Part shown: positions 35,371 to 46,780 of the stretch, piece by piece
How the letters are laid out: each line of letters opens with the position of its first letter
How positions within the stretch are numbered: the first letter of the stretch is position 1
Source: Solenopsis invicta
Lineage: Eukaryota; Arthropoda; Insecta; Hymenoptera; Formicidae
Length of the DNA stretch: 64,000 bases
Assembly: GCF_016802725.1 (NCBI RefSeq)
Contig: NC_052671.1
Span: forward strand, 6,449,001-6,513,000
Direction: 5' to 3'
Notes under the pieces: generated by a model
Database searches by the model: none
The model's input: only the letters and a program-made list of their open reading frames with translations
Told to the model about the DNA's origin: nothing
Program-made: the position numbers and the translations under genes

Positions 35371-36704
35371 ATATCTGTGAAAGATGAAAATTATTGCATA
35401 ACTCTCATGTGATTAAAAAACTCATATGATATTAATGCGTCAATATGTGTAGAGGAATTCGAAAATAAGATAAGCAATATAAATGACAGATATTGCAAAT
35501 AATACTATGCTTATATATCGATCAATTAATTCTGTAAACATTAAAAGAAAGTAAGCGAGAAATCGTTCCGTCGAGAAACACATATAAAAAATTAAATAAA
35601 ATTAGATTTCTTACAAAACATCGAACAAGTCCATTTTTTAAAGAGTATTATGCTACCAAATCAGTATTAAGAATCAAACAGAATACGAAAAATATGAGGT
35701 AGATAGAATAAATATAAAATTTTCGGCAAAAAATAAGGTGTTTTAAAATGGATTCTGTAAAATATCCTGAATTAAGCCTAAATCTTTGTTTGTATACTTA
35801 TATATCCGGAGAACAATTACTATATTTATACAAAGAGAAATATAAAAAGATATTTTTTGTTAAGAGCAACTCGTAAAATTTTGTAAATAAAAAATTAACG
35901 CTTTATATTTTAAATAATATTTCCATTTCTTTATTTTTTTATCATTATTAATTTTTAAAAAAATAATAAATATTGAATATTATGGAATATGTAAATAATA
36001 AAATTCCCACAACCAAACAAGTTCAAGTGTTTTAATTTTTTCTTTTAAATAGGTCCATAAAATTTTTTTATTAAAATAAAGCCTATGCCTTATTCTTATA
36101 TAATATATAAGTCTAGAAAAATATTATTATATTTATACGATGAACGATTTTAAGACAAATTTTTTTTGAAAATTTAACTTTTTAGACTTGTTTGGTTTTT
36201 GTAGAAAACTCTTCAATTATTTAAAATATTGCAAATTCTTAATCAAATCATCCAGTTTAATTAACATTATACCAGCCATCGTTTGAACCTGACTTCTCGT
36301 GGCCCTGATTATCTCGTTACGAGTTTACACCATTGCTATCTCACGATAAAATCTGGTCCATCGTAGATCAATAGGGAAACCTCAATACGAGCTTCACGAA
36401 ACGTTCTGCCTTCTTATCGCGTTCACATTTTCGTGTTGACGTTAGCGAGGCTTGCTCTCCTCCTCGATGAAAGGTCCGGCACGCTCGTGCCGATAAATCA
36501 TTCCGCGATCCGATCGATCTTGCCGTTCGTGCCAGCGGTCTCGTGAAGACGATATTGTCCGATAATAAGGCCTCATTCAAACCAAGACGCCATTCTATTA
36601 CATTAATATAAGTTACTTTCTACCGAACAATATAATAAATCGAAAATATTTCCGATAAACCCATCGCTTTTCTACACGTAAAACTTTTACTTTAATATGC
36701 ATAC
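35371..36704. other. Large AT-rich island
   Basis: No gene. 35371-36290 is strongly AT-rich with a short inverted word pair (ccaaacaagt at 36013-36022 and its complement at 36186-36195) that may mark a decayed element. 36290-36590 is GC-moderate. The 18-mer ending the segment at 36649-36666 recurs at 43701-43718. Confidence 0.6.
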
Positions 36705-36873
36705 TTAAAAAAAAAATTTGGTGATAGCCAAATGCTGAGTGAAACAATGCCAGTTAAGTGTTCGGCTAACCAAAAATAATTTTACTTTTCTAAATATTTA
36801 ATTATTAATCAAATATTTAATTGGCACAATTTCACTCAACATTTCGTAGCCATTACAAAACTTTTTTTTTTAG
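36705..36873. mobile_element. Hairpin MITE with about 55-bp arms
   Basis: The left arm 36705-36757 and right arm 36817-36873 are inverted repeats. Shared stretches, read on the left, are the poly-A end, gtga/gtaa-t(a/g)gc, aaatg(c/t)tgagtgaaa and (a/g)tgcca(g/a)ttaa. The 59-bp centre is AT-rich with a direct repeat aaatatttaatt (36792-36803 and 36811-36822). There is no coding capacity. The exact ends and target duplication are unclear because the outermost bases are A/T runs. Confidence 0.7.
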
Positions 36874-37325
36874 TGTGTTTAAACAATTAAGAATTATATT
36901 ACATAATAGCTTGTTATTCCATATAAGGAAAAAAAGGAAATAATTTTTTTAACAAGCTGATATATAATATTATTATAGTGAAATTTCCGTGTGTGAATTA
37001 CCCTGAAAGTACCGAGCGGATAGCGAACGTTCGCGGATGTACGCAGATGTTTGCTCTGCTTTAAGGTGCCCGCTGTCGTCGAAGACAGTCAACGTTTACT
37101 CGGTAATTATGTAACCCCGTCAAACTGTTTCACCAAACAGCCGAAGACGGCGGCGTTCACACGACTCTGTACCGCGTCGGGCGGCGACAAAAGCCGGCCC
37201 GTTACAGATCACCTGCCGCTTGTATTTGACTATCTCACGATGGCGCGATAAGAAGAGGCTTCGCGCAAATGACTTGCCACCCCCTCCTCACCCGCGGCTG
37301 TTGCCGCCGTTTCTGGCCGGTTTCC

Positions 37326-37327
<2 letters not shown>

Positions 37328-37365
<38 letters not shown>
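37328..37365. repeat. (GA)19 microsatellite
   Basis: 38 bp of uninterrupted GA. Confidence 0.95.
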
Positions 37366-37369
<4 letters not shown>

Positions 37370-37746
37370 AGCGCGTAACCATCCGCGGGTTACCGTGTGA
37401 ATGTTATTAACTGCCAATTACCGGACTCTCGCCTTCGTAGTTTTGTAGGAAACTAGAAACTGGTTGCACTAATATTTACATTGTTACTTAGGTTCTTTTA
37501 GTTTCTCGCGGATGGACGTCATTGACAAATTCTGATTTTACAAAACGCCTTCTCACGAGCGTCTAAAATCAATTCACGCGCAGCTTTCGCGCCGCGCCGC
37601 GCCGCGCCGTCGCGTGATCGGGGCCCATATCGCGGCGAGCTCCAGCGGATCGAGATACTTTCACGGGTCGAGTGTTATGGTTCGCGTCGTTTGACAAAAG
37701 CGGCACCTTTCCGGGTTCACACGAATCTTAGCTCCCGGGGCCGACC

Positions 37747-37774
37747 GGTCGGTCGGTCGGTCGGTCGGTCGGTC
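37747..37774. repeat. (GGTC)7 tetranucleotide repeat
   Basis: Seven exact GGTC units. Confidence 0.97.
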
Positions 37775-38078
37775 CGTTAACAACAAATTATATCAATTTG
37801 TTAGTCGCACGAGAGCGAGCGGCCGTGGTCTGCGGGGGTGGCGCGTTGCATGCGTGTTCCAGGGCTATAGATCAAAACAGGTCGGGCTGGCAAAGGCGTG
37901 GAAGAAAAAGGAGCAGGCGGTCGATGCGCGGGAGAGGCGTCCGAGATCGAAAAGCGCTCGCAAAAAGGAAAGTGGTGCACCAAACTGATGGGGCCCGTCG
38001 ATGCGCGAACGCGCCTTAACATATCGCCTCGTTTACGCGCCTAATAACGGCGGTGCGGCGTCACAACGACCCTTTCCG

Positions 38079-38091
38079 CCCCCCCCCCCCC
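38079..38091. repeat. Poly-C tract (C13)
   Basis: Thirteen consecutive C in a CpG-rich block. Long homopolymeric C is unusual, and its length may carry sequencing or assembly error. Confidence 0.9.
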
Positions 38092-38825
38092 GGCACCGCG
38101 CCAATCGATGTCCGATTTGTCGACGGTTAAAAAATCGTATCGATTTGTCCTGTCAAAATTAGTCTGTGCATTTTTTAGCGATCCGACGTTCATCCATCAG
38201 GTCGGATCTCGTTTTATCCCCGACACGGTCCTTTACATTTTTCACATCGAGCCTAGTTACGAGCGTGAAAAATGACGGTCGCTCCATCACTCCGGCTAAT
38301 TTCAAGCGCGACAGTGATCGAAGCGTATTCGTGTTATCTGCCAGCCAATGAATAAGCCCGGAAGAGACCACTTTGTTGCGTTATTACGTCTTGAAGCGGG
38401 CACAAATCGGTAGGAAGCGAGGACCGAGCGCGCACAGTGGACGTGTCCAGATAGAAGAGTAACGAGGATCGCGGGTGGAAGGCGCGACGAAGAAAAAGAA
38501 AATGAGAGTCGGGCGCGCGTCGTGCGTATGCGTGCGCGTATAAAATATATGCGCTCGAAGGGGCGGAGGAACGTTAAACCGAGAAATATATATGACCACG
38601 AAATAGATCGCCAGGTGCGTGGGTGCTCGTGAAAACGACACGGCACGCCGGTGGAACGGAGGTGTTACAAAATATGAAATTGAGCCCATTTGTTCCAGTG
38701 GTCTCTGCGAGAGTCCGGGATCGCGCCGTGTGCCGCAGGGGACCCTGTTTGGGCCCTCCGCGCACTTCGCCGTCTCTCTTACCTCCTCCTTCACGAGAGC
38801 CTCTCTCGCTTTCTTCCCCTCGTCG

Positions 38826-38834
<9 letters not shown>

Positions 38835-38882
<48 letters not shown>
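38835..38882. repeat. (GA)24 microsatellite
   Basis: 48 bp of uninterrupted GA, one of the two longest pure dinucleotide runs in the window. Confidence 0.97.
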
Positions 38883-38884
<2 letters not shown>

Positions 38885-40614
38885 TCGCAGCTCTCGATAC
38901 CATAAATCCTTCGAGGTGTTAATACGTTCACACACTCAGCGGCTCTTTCGAGCGTGGCACCCACCGGATCTGGCCCCCACGTGGAGAATCATTCGAAGAC
39001 CTCTCCGTGGCCTTTGTCCTCGCGATATACCTAGCTTATTTGTCTTAAAGCGCGCGCTCGCGGAGATTCATGGCTTAAGCGCGAAGCGCAAATGGACGAA
39101 ACTGATATGGACGTTAATGCTAGTTGTATGCAGCAATTATCAAACTTTGAAAAATATCCACATTAATTATCGATCTACTGGAAACAAAAGATAAATCGCA
39201 TCTCTTTTTTTCGATTTTTATAATGTTCCTACACGTAAAGACTATATTTCACAAATATTAAAAGTTTATATACGTCTTATTAAATATCATATCATATACA
39301 TACACACACGCACATACACATAATAATAAGTACAGGTTGCATTGTTTTCTTTTTTTTTTTTAGATGGCACGTGCGTTCGTGAAATATTCGATTTTCGAGA
39401 TGAGCCCCCCTTTGCCTTTCCCTTCGCACTCGTTTAGGTGATGCTTCGGAATTTTTGCAACGCGCCGTGAAACATAATAATTAGTTCCAGTTTAGCGAGG
39501 TAATGAGTGCCGGGCTCCATTACCAGTGCCTCATAATTGTAACCAAACCCCTATTAAAATCGACCTTATAAACGTGTGCCCCTGCCCCGTCTCACTCCGC
39601 CGCTATGCCCTGGACCAACTGCGCAGGTCGAACAACACTATCTTCGTTGAATCGCATATCCTCTCTCGCGCGCGCCGTGCAACGCGAATAACACCCTATA
39701 ATTTCCGACATACTATACCGCCATGGCGTTATCCGAGCGATCCCTACGAATCGTCGGTCGATCGTCCGGCTTCACTAGATTTCAAGATGGGATTTCAAGC
39801 GAACGTCGATAGAATATTTTTTGCCAAATTTTCAATTTATAAACAAATCGAACCAAGGAAAAAACTGTCGACCTCTTACAACTTTTTAGTCGAAAATTGA
39901 AAGAGTGTATTTATTATCAATTAATGATTGAATTTCTAATTTTTAATATCAAGATAAAAGAATATGTTTTAATAATAACATGCTTTATTTATTTTAAATG
40001 AGATTTTTAATTAATGAATTCTTATGCTGAATCTTATTTCGCAAACATATAAAGATAATGCCGATATAGAGCTGACACTGGTTGTTTGTGTGCGACATAC
40101 TTTATTATTCAATAAAACTGACAATGTCTTATTTGTCAAGTTTCTTAAAACTGAAAAGAATATGTATTAAAAATTTGTCGTCAAATAGAAATAAAATTAA
40201 TTAAAGATCCATCCGTGTGAAAGGTGTAGCTCGATAGACTTTCTAAATATTCTTATACAACGAGGATGTACTCGACAGAGGGAAATAACAATAGTAGAGT
40301 CAGCGCGATATCACTTGCGAATCGCTCGTGATCCACGGACATCAGCAATTATCGTTAACGGTATCTAATGATATTTATTACTCTCGTGCTTCGCGGCGAT
40401 TACTCGAAAAGGCACGGATGAAAATTTACGAGCGTGAAAGTGCGCGACGGTGATAACGAGAAATTTTGAGGCGAATATGAGTTACGAGGTTTGGCGCGCG
40501 TCGCAACGAGGGCGATAAATTCGTCGACGAGGAGCGCGCTTGAGTTCATTTGGTAACGGAGGTTTGTTTTTGCCCCTCGCCGCTCCGCTCCGCTCCAATC
40601 CGCTCGCGTACGTC

Positions 40615-40649
40615 GAGCACTAACTCTCACGACTTATGAGTTAGTGCTC
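40615..40649. other. Hairpin with perfect 12-bp stem
   Basis: gagcactaactc (40615-40626) is perfectly complementary to 40638-40649, loop 11 nt. It lies just after a CCGCT repeat (40580-40596). There is no downstream T-run, and function is unknown. Confidence 0.75.
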
Positions 40650-40724
40650 TGGGAGAGGCACGCTGGGGCCGTTAAAGATTTAGTGTCGGCCGTTAACGGT
40701 CCTCGGCGATTTGCATGAGCGAGT

Positions 40725-40742
40725 CGCGCGCGCGCGCGCGCG
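40725..40742. repeat. (CG)9 dinucleotide repeat
   Basis: 18 bp of pure alternating CG, followed by GA repeats. A candidate Z-DNA-forming site. Confidence 0.9.
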
Positions 40743-41357
40743 AGAGAGTACTCGCGAATTTACGCAAATTTCATTTCTCCCCTTCCGCCGTACGATTCGC
40801 CTTTCCTTAGGTCTGAGCGAAATTGATTTTCTTGAAATTTTTCCGGAAACGAATTGCACGAGAGAAAAATGTGTATGTGTTTGTGTGTGCTGTAATGCGT
40901 GAGCTTGCAACGATTTTTATATAAATTATTATAATTACTTTTTTGCAAATTTAAATCGTTTGATGACGAATCACAATTGTTAGATTAAAGTTGCTAATAA
41001 GATTGTTGCAACACTGAAAGATTCATTCCGTTATATATTATATACTTGGAAATTTTGACACAATTTATTGTCCCATTTTATTCTGTTTTGCGCTCACAGT
41101 ACTCTATCTCTGGACCGCTTTGTTTTAAACAAGAAATATTCGCGACCTAGCTAATATTAGGGAAAAATAGAAAGGAAAGGAAGGGGAGGGAATTATTTAT
41201 AACATTTTCTCCTATTTTAAAGCTATTTCTCAAAATATAAAGGCCTGAGAAATACGATTTGGAATGAAAATTCGATTCTTACGATAACTGAAAAATTGCT
41301 CACGACCCACCAAAAATCAACCTGCAAAATTTTAATAAATCGTGACCCATACTTTAA

Positions 41358-41439
41358 GGATTCTCGCTTCTCTATCTTACGCTAGGATAGAGTGCGTTTC
41401 ACCGCAGTGAAACAACATACGTGTAGACGGCGAGAATCC
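41358..41439. other. 82-nt branched-fold segment, possible structured RNA
   Basis: The closing stem is ggattctcg (41358-41366) with cgagaatcc (41431-41439), 9 bp perfect. Inside, ctctatctta (41370-41379) pairs with 41383-41392 (one G-T wobble, 3-nt loop) and gtttcac (41396-41402) pairs perfectly with gtgaaac (41407-41413), 4-nt loop. This gives a multi-branched fold of tRNA-like length. The arm lengths and the absence of conserved A/B-box words argue against a tRNA. Strand is undetermined because perfect stems fold equally on both strands. Confidence 0.5.
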
Positions 41440-42581
41440 GACTCTTGTAATTTATACACATTTGTATCGCGGGATATAAATTAATACCAGGCGGGGAGCA
41501 CGATTGAGGAATGCGCATTCCTGGGACGGATGGGAGATCGGATCGAAAGCTCGCACCGGAAATCGTCAAACCGCAAACGGCGATATCTATCCGCGAACGC
41601 TCGTCGGGTTTCGTGCTAAAGACTCATCGGTTTTATACCGACTTCTCGACGATCAATTATTGTCCCCGTCTATCGAATAGGCGACTTTCGAAGATGCTCA
41701 TTTCTGCAGATCCGTATGGCTGACTCAACGATCTCTCCTCGTGGAGACGATCTTCGGTGCCGTTGAGGAGATCGGCCAAAGTGATCGAAAACGCGATCGA
41801 TCTCTCCGTCGACGAAAATCGAGGGAGTTCGCGACTTCCGTGCGGACAATAGGTACTCGACCGGCGAGAGACACGCGATATACCGCCAATAGGCGACGAG
41901 CAGGGGTCGAGGGTCATTCGCGATCCGTCGAGATAAGAAGCTCGAGCCGCGATTTTACTGCGAGCGGCGCACTTGAAAGCGGCGCGTAGTGCCGGCATCG
42001 GCTCACGAGAGTTTCCGATCCGGATTATATTAAGATAAAGAGGCCCGCGCGCGGCGATGGGCGTGACGGAGATCTCGTTACATTTTCGGAAAGGTGGAGA
42101 GGATAAGCGCCGATCGCGTAAGGCGGCGAGATGCGAACGAAAGAATCGCGCGAGGAAGAGATGCTTCATCTTGCCGTTGAGAAGGAATGCGTGAACCTCA
42201 TTTTTTTTATATCGATCGCGAATGTATACTTGCACGTACATACATACATATATTTAATAGGCACGTTTCAAGGAATATTAGAGATAATAATTTTCAATAA
42301 CAAATTTGTTTTTAACACTTACATATTTAAAATCCAACAAACGTAATTAAACGCGCGGGAAAATTATATGAATCATAATTTCCCAAAGTTGTAGCTAATA
42401 TGAGAGTGATCATAAATATAAGAGACATCATAAATCTTATTCGCATGAGGTCAAGAATATTCAGCTCTATCGCAGGGAAGTGTGAAATCAATTTATTTTA
42501 GAAAAAGTAGAAAAAATTGCACATACACCCAGCTTTTCACTTCGTGCATGATACTTCGTGGAAATCGCATGGAAATTGTAA

Positions 42582-42584
<3 letters not shown>

Positions 42585-42619
<35 letters not shown>
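42585..42619. repeat. (TC)17 microsatellite
   Basis: 35 bp of uninterrupted TC. Confidence 0.95.
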
Positions 42620-42624
<5 letters not shown>

Positions 42625-43468
42625 TTTTAAAGAACTACGAATTTAAGAGTGAACAGACACCTTACGCGAGACGGCCCAAGTATCCTTAACTTGTCCACCG
42701 GGAAATTTACTCTTCGATTCGCGTGACGGTGTTACGCGAAACCTTCGCGGTGCATAAATAAACTTCGAGACAGTAATTAGTTACTCCGTTAGTTTCACGA
42801 ATGGTCGGCGGGCGTTTGTTAGCGCGGGACTTGGCGATTAGCGCGCGAGATTGCGGGCGACGCGACGCTTCCTTGCCTTGCCTCATGTTCCGCGGGCCCG
42901 CGAGATTTGCGAGGAGGCGGATTCACGAGGAGGAAACGTGCCCCCGATTAGCGCGGTCCGATCCACTTTACGCGAATATCTTCCATCAGGTTGCGAGATG
43001 AACGTCTGATTTTCAACAGAGGCTCGCGGAATCTCTCTCGCGTCGACTCGCTCCGTTGTCGATCCTGCGTTGGCCGATCGAGAGAGAAGTATAAAGGGTG
43101 CCGACGGGCATTGTCTGGCGTTTAGTGCTGGCCCGACCTTTGCTACATGTATCGGGGGCCCCCTCGGCATCCCGATGAGCCTCGGGGCTTCTTAAACCTT
43201 CGAGCTCCTCAGCGCGTCCGGCGCAGATGTAATACTCTTAGGCATCTTCTCACCGACTTCTTTTTATGTCTAATTAATTCAAGTTATTTTATATGTAGCT
43301 CTTCCGTATAGCTCCATCCGAATCTTAATATTTATCATTGTAGAACTTTTTGTAGATTTTATGTTTTAAAAGATAAACAGTTATGGATTATAATATAAGA
43401 ATAATTTCAATTTTATTTCTGCTTATCGCGGAGACTCGTTTATTACTGATGACACTATCAAAAATTGG

Positions 43469-43492
43469 CTCTCTAGATATTCTTCTAGAGAG
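43469..43492. other. Hairpin with perfect 9-bp stem
   Basis: ctctctaga (43469-43477) pairs perfectly with tctagagag (43484-43492), 6-nt loop. Function unknown. Confidence 0.6.
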
Positions 43493-44220
43493 TAACGATG
43501 AAGGTTGGCTGAGTTTTCAAAAAAGCGGATTTCGTTCCTAGCTTATCGTGACATCCGACTCGCGACATATCATCAAATCGTACTTGGCGGCATTTTCGTT
43601 TTAACGCCCGTCGCGCGTCATTAGAGGAAAACACTCTTCGCCTCTCCTCTTTTTGCTTTAACGGTCCGATAACGGATGACGGTTTTTATCTCGTAAATTT
43701 TTTCCGATAAACCCATCGTGTCGCTGCGCTTATGCCCCGACCGGACGGTGCTTCGACCGGCCATTTCGCGTTTGCGCGCCGCATCCAAGAATTCCTTCCT
43801 GGGAAATTAAGCGGACTTTCAGAAATCGACGTGCACCTGGGGGGTCGTGGCAGAACTCTCTTTAACAGGGAACGTTACGTGCACCGTGCAAATGTAAGCG
43901 GCCGTTACTCCCTGACCTCGTCGTATCTTCTGTTTCCCAGTTGACACCGCCGTATATGCGTTAACTGGAGAATAGGATAAACCTGACTTTCTGTGAGCCG
44001 TTTTATGGATTTACCCGGCGAGTCATAAAGGATAACGTCGCGCGCGCACGGGGAACGTATTACATTTATGTATGCGTATATCACGTATCTAATTGTAGGG
44101 AAACGGTAGGGTATTATGTCGATTATTAGCGTCGCAATGATGCCAGACGGCCGCCGCGCCGATGGGACTTTCTTACCTTACCGCAAATTATCGTAGGCTC
44201 GTCCTCACAGGTTGAACATC

Positions 44221-46780
44221 CCGGATCCAGGTTACACTTCGCCTTTCTCTAAAAAAGAAAATAAAGATATAATAAATAAATTGTTGTTTCGAAAAACGAA
44301 ACTTGTTAATCGCAAATATTTAAAATTATCCTCATCACGCTATCGGCGTATTATTAAAAAAAAAAAAATTTATTTAATCACTTCTTCACGAAGACCTTAA
44401 CAAAAGGTTGACCGAGGAAGTGTTTGTGACTGTAATCGCATAGTAAAATAATTATAGGGCTCCATTTTTTTAATGATTATTACTACCTACATGCAGTGTT
44501 AGTAATAATAATCTTGTACTTTTATAGCTGTACCAACCGCAAACAGATTTCACTCTAAATTATAATAATTTCAAATATTAAAAATATTCAAATATTATAA
44601 TAATATAGTAAAATTACTTTATAGTAAAGTATGAATAGTAAAAATGAAATAGACATTTTTACGCAGTAAGTACAGACGCAATTATAGAGTTATAGAATAT
44701 AACTGTTTTTTTAAACATTCATTTACTATTTACGTAGTGATAATAAATAATAGCTATAATTTGCATCAATGGAACAACTATAAATATATAATTAGCACCG
44801 AAAATGCCTATGAATTGTAGTTAAATTATAATAATTGCAACCACATTTTTTCCTCACTGTTGTGAGAAACAAAAAGAAACATTTATCAATTTAAAGAGAT
44901 CGCACTTTTGCTCTCTCCTCTTTCCTCCGTTTCTGCTTTTCACCTCGTACACCAATTAAAGACCAAAGATAATTAAGTGCCTTTATGAGACGACGCGCAT
45001 CGGAGTTCGATCAATGACGCCCCGATAAATCGAAGATACGAGACGGGTCACTACACGCGCGCTGGCAACATGTCCGGCCGGCCGCGCGATCGGTCTTAAT
45101 TTTTCTCAATTGATTCGCGCAATTACCGATTATTAATGATCTCGGTGATTAGCGATGCGCGGCGAGCGCGCTCGCTCTCGAGTCGGGACGCGCCGCACCG
45201 GCAAGAGCGCCGTTTGCACGAGGCGCATCTCATACGTCAACTTATTTACGTTGACATACGCGGCGCGATTGTAATAAGGCGTTTATTGCGAATATGCGGA
45301 TCGCGTTGCCTTTTACATCAGATTTCTTTGGCGCTCGCGCGCGTTACTTCGCCAGCGTCGGGCCGCTTACATTGACGACGCGACGCGACGATCCCGGGCC
45401 GCGGCCCGAACATGGCGTGCCGGCTGCCGGTCGGCAATGCATAAGCGCGCATTATCCAAAGATTACGATTATTTTATAGCGCTATACGCGCGAGTCGTAA
45501 AATTCACGTGCCATTTTAACAACTGGCTTCCTGCTGATGCGGGTCCGTGTTTGTAGCGGGCGAGTGAGCGGCGACGCGGAGCGATGATCGCGGGACGGGG
45601 GAGAAGAACGCGCTACCCGCGCGCGGCCCGAAGGTGGATGGTTTTTAATTGATAAATAAATCACGGCGCGCGCGACACTGATTGAGATTCGCATTCGACA
45701 TTCTCAATTACCGTCACCGACCCTGAACCCCGTCGCGCAGCGCCACGCCGCGCCGCGCCAAGCCAAGCCGAGCCGAGCCGAGCCGAGCCCTTTCCAATGC
45801 GCGTCGGGCCATTTCTCGCCGTTCGAAATCTTGTTTATTGGCGAACGCTCGCTCTATCGCCGCGATCCGTCACCACCCAACGGATGGAACGAGAGAAGGA
45901 CTGTCTAACCACGCCAACGTGAAGTAAACGAATAAATAAGGTTCCGCGTGCATTTCTCGCATCGAAAAGTTTCTAATAAGAAGAAATGATTTATCGGGCG
46001 AGTGAGGAAGAATGAGAAATTCGTTGTCGTGAGCCCCGTGACATCTTACTGTCCTTTCGCACACATAAATCTGCAGTTATGCAATTTTTCTGCGGTTACA
46101 CGGATCTATGAGTTATGAGGTAAAAACCGTTATGCAACAAGGTATCCTGACGTTCGTTGTACGAAATGATAATTAGATCCGATACGTGCGCCGTGAGAAG
46201 TGTATTGAACAATAAAGGATAATGTCAACTTGTGAAGCGTCGAGACGGAATGGGATCCACGGATTTTAAATCAACTTCGAGAAAAATTTCCAACGTGTCC
46301 ATCCGGACGCGATAGAAATTTGATAAGAGCGGTGATTAAGCACCGAGGGCACTCACAATGGCATCCGAAAGCCCATATAAATAGCGAACACACGGCGTCG
46401 AGGGCGATACGAAGGAGTTACGGAAGTCGTGCGGCGATCATTGTGGTCCTCACAGTGGGAGCGTTTATGTTCCGACAATTTCCAGCGTGCTTTAGCGGTC
46501 CGGCCGACGTCTTTTGTGTGTCGGGCCGATGCGCCGAGACGAGAGGTGGCTGCTGCGCTCGCGATCCTCCTTGCCTAACGTTGCCCGGTAGTCGAGGTAT
46601 TTACCTACTTACGTCCGACACACGAGAGCGCGTACACGCTGTCGAGACATAATGCTCGAGAAATATGAGCTCACGACCCCCCGGTAGCGCGGATTCCTAT
46701 GGCGACGTGAATAAAACGCGCTCGCTGCTCGGAGAACGGTCTCGTTGCGTCACGTATTAGAAGCCTTGCCATAGTATCAA
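44221..46780. other. AT island then CpG-rich block
   Basis: 44221-44900 is strongly AT-rich, without clear terminal repeats. 44900-46780 is CpG-rich with a pentamer repeat at 45743-45789 and AT-motif patches near 45110-45145 and 45640-45665 (tttttaattgataaataaatca) inside GC-rich DNA. No gene recognised. Confidence 0.6.
45743..45789. repeat. CCRNG pentamer repeat, 9 units
   Basis: In-register pentamers CCACG, CCGCG x2, CCAAG x2, CCGAG x4 and a partial unit. The unit sequence changes in blocks, as expected when slippage spreads successive variants. Confidence 0.9.

Larger units (their letters stand above)
36874..39110. other. AT tail then CpG-rich block
   Basis: 36874-37010 is AT-rich. 37010-39110 is CpG-rich and holds microsatellites at 37328-37365, 37747-37774 and 38835-38882, a GCCGC repeat at 37591-37609 and a C13 run at 38079-38091. 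The longest frames (183 and 191 codons) exist because the GA/CT run is stop-free in several frames. No gene recognised. Confidence 0.65.
39111..41357. other. Alternating AT-rich and CpG-rich DNA
   Basis: 39111-39370 is AT-rich with a CA-rich patch at about 39298-39322 and a T12 run near 39350. 39370-39800 is GC-moderate, 39800-40250 AT-rich, 40250-40900 CpG-rich and 40900-41357 AT-rich. It includes the hairpin 40615-40649 and the CG run 40725-40742. A 124-codon open frame (39526-39900, plus strand) has no known domain. Confidence 0.55.
41440..44220. other. Alternating CpG-rich and AT-rich DNA
   Basis: CpG-rich at 41500-42180, AT-rich at 42180-42660 (with the CT run 42585-42619), CpG-rich at 42660-43260, AT-rich at 43260-43500 (hairpin 43469-43492), then mixed to 44220. 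A 194-codon minus-strand open frame (41657-42241) covers CpG-rich and AT-rich DNA with no recognisable domain and is not annotated as a gene. Confidence 0.6.

Noticed and set aside
36013..36195. Element bounded by ccaaacaagt inverted words
   Set aside because: The 10-bp match in a strongly AT-rich island is too short to define an element, and similarity does not extend on either side.
38731..38775. Translation VPQGTLFGP resembling a reverse-transcriptase PQG motif
   Set aside because: Only about nine residues match loosely. No other reverse-transcriptase motif is in frame up- or downstream, and proline/glycine-rich chance matches are expected in GC-rich DNA.
38384..39194. Long open frames (183-191 codons) on both strands
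   Set aside because: They run through the (GA)24 tract, which is stop-free in several frames. Translations are Arg-Glu or Ser-Leu repeats flanked by low-complexity sequence with no domain.
41358..41439. tRNA call for the branched fold
   Set aside because: The length fits, but stem lengths (9, 10 and 7 bp) do not match the acceptor, D, anticodon and T arms, and no GTTCGA-type T-loop is present.
41657..42241. 194-codon minus-strand open frame
   Set aside because: No recognisable domain, runs across a CpG-rich/AT-rich border, and overlaps an 82-codon frame on the other strand. Stop-poor CpG-rich DNA explains it.
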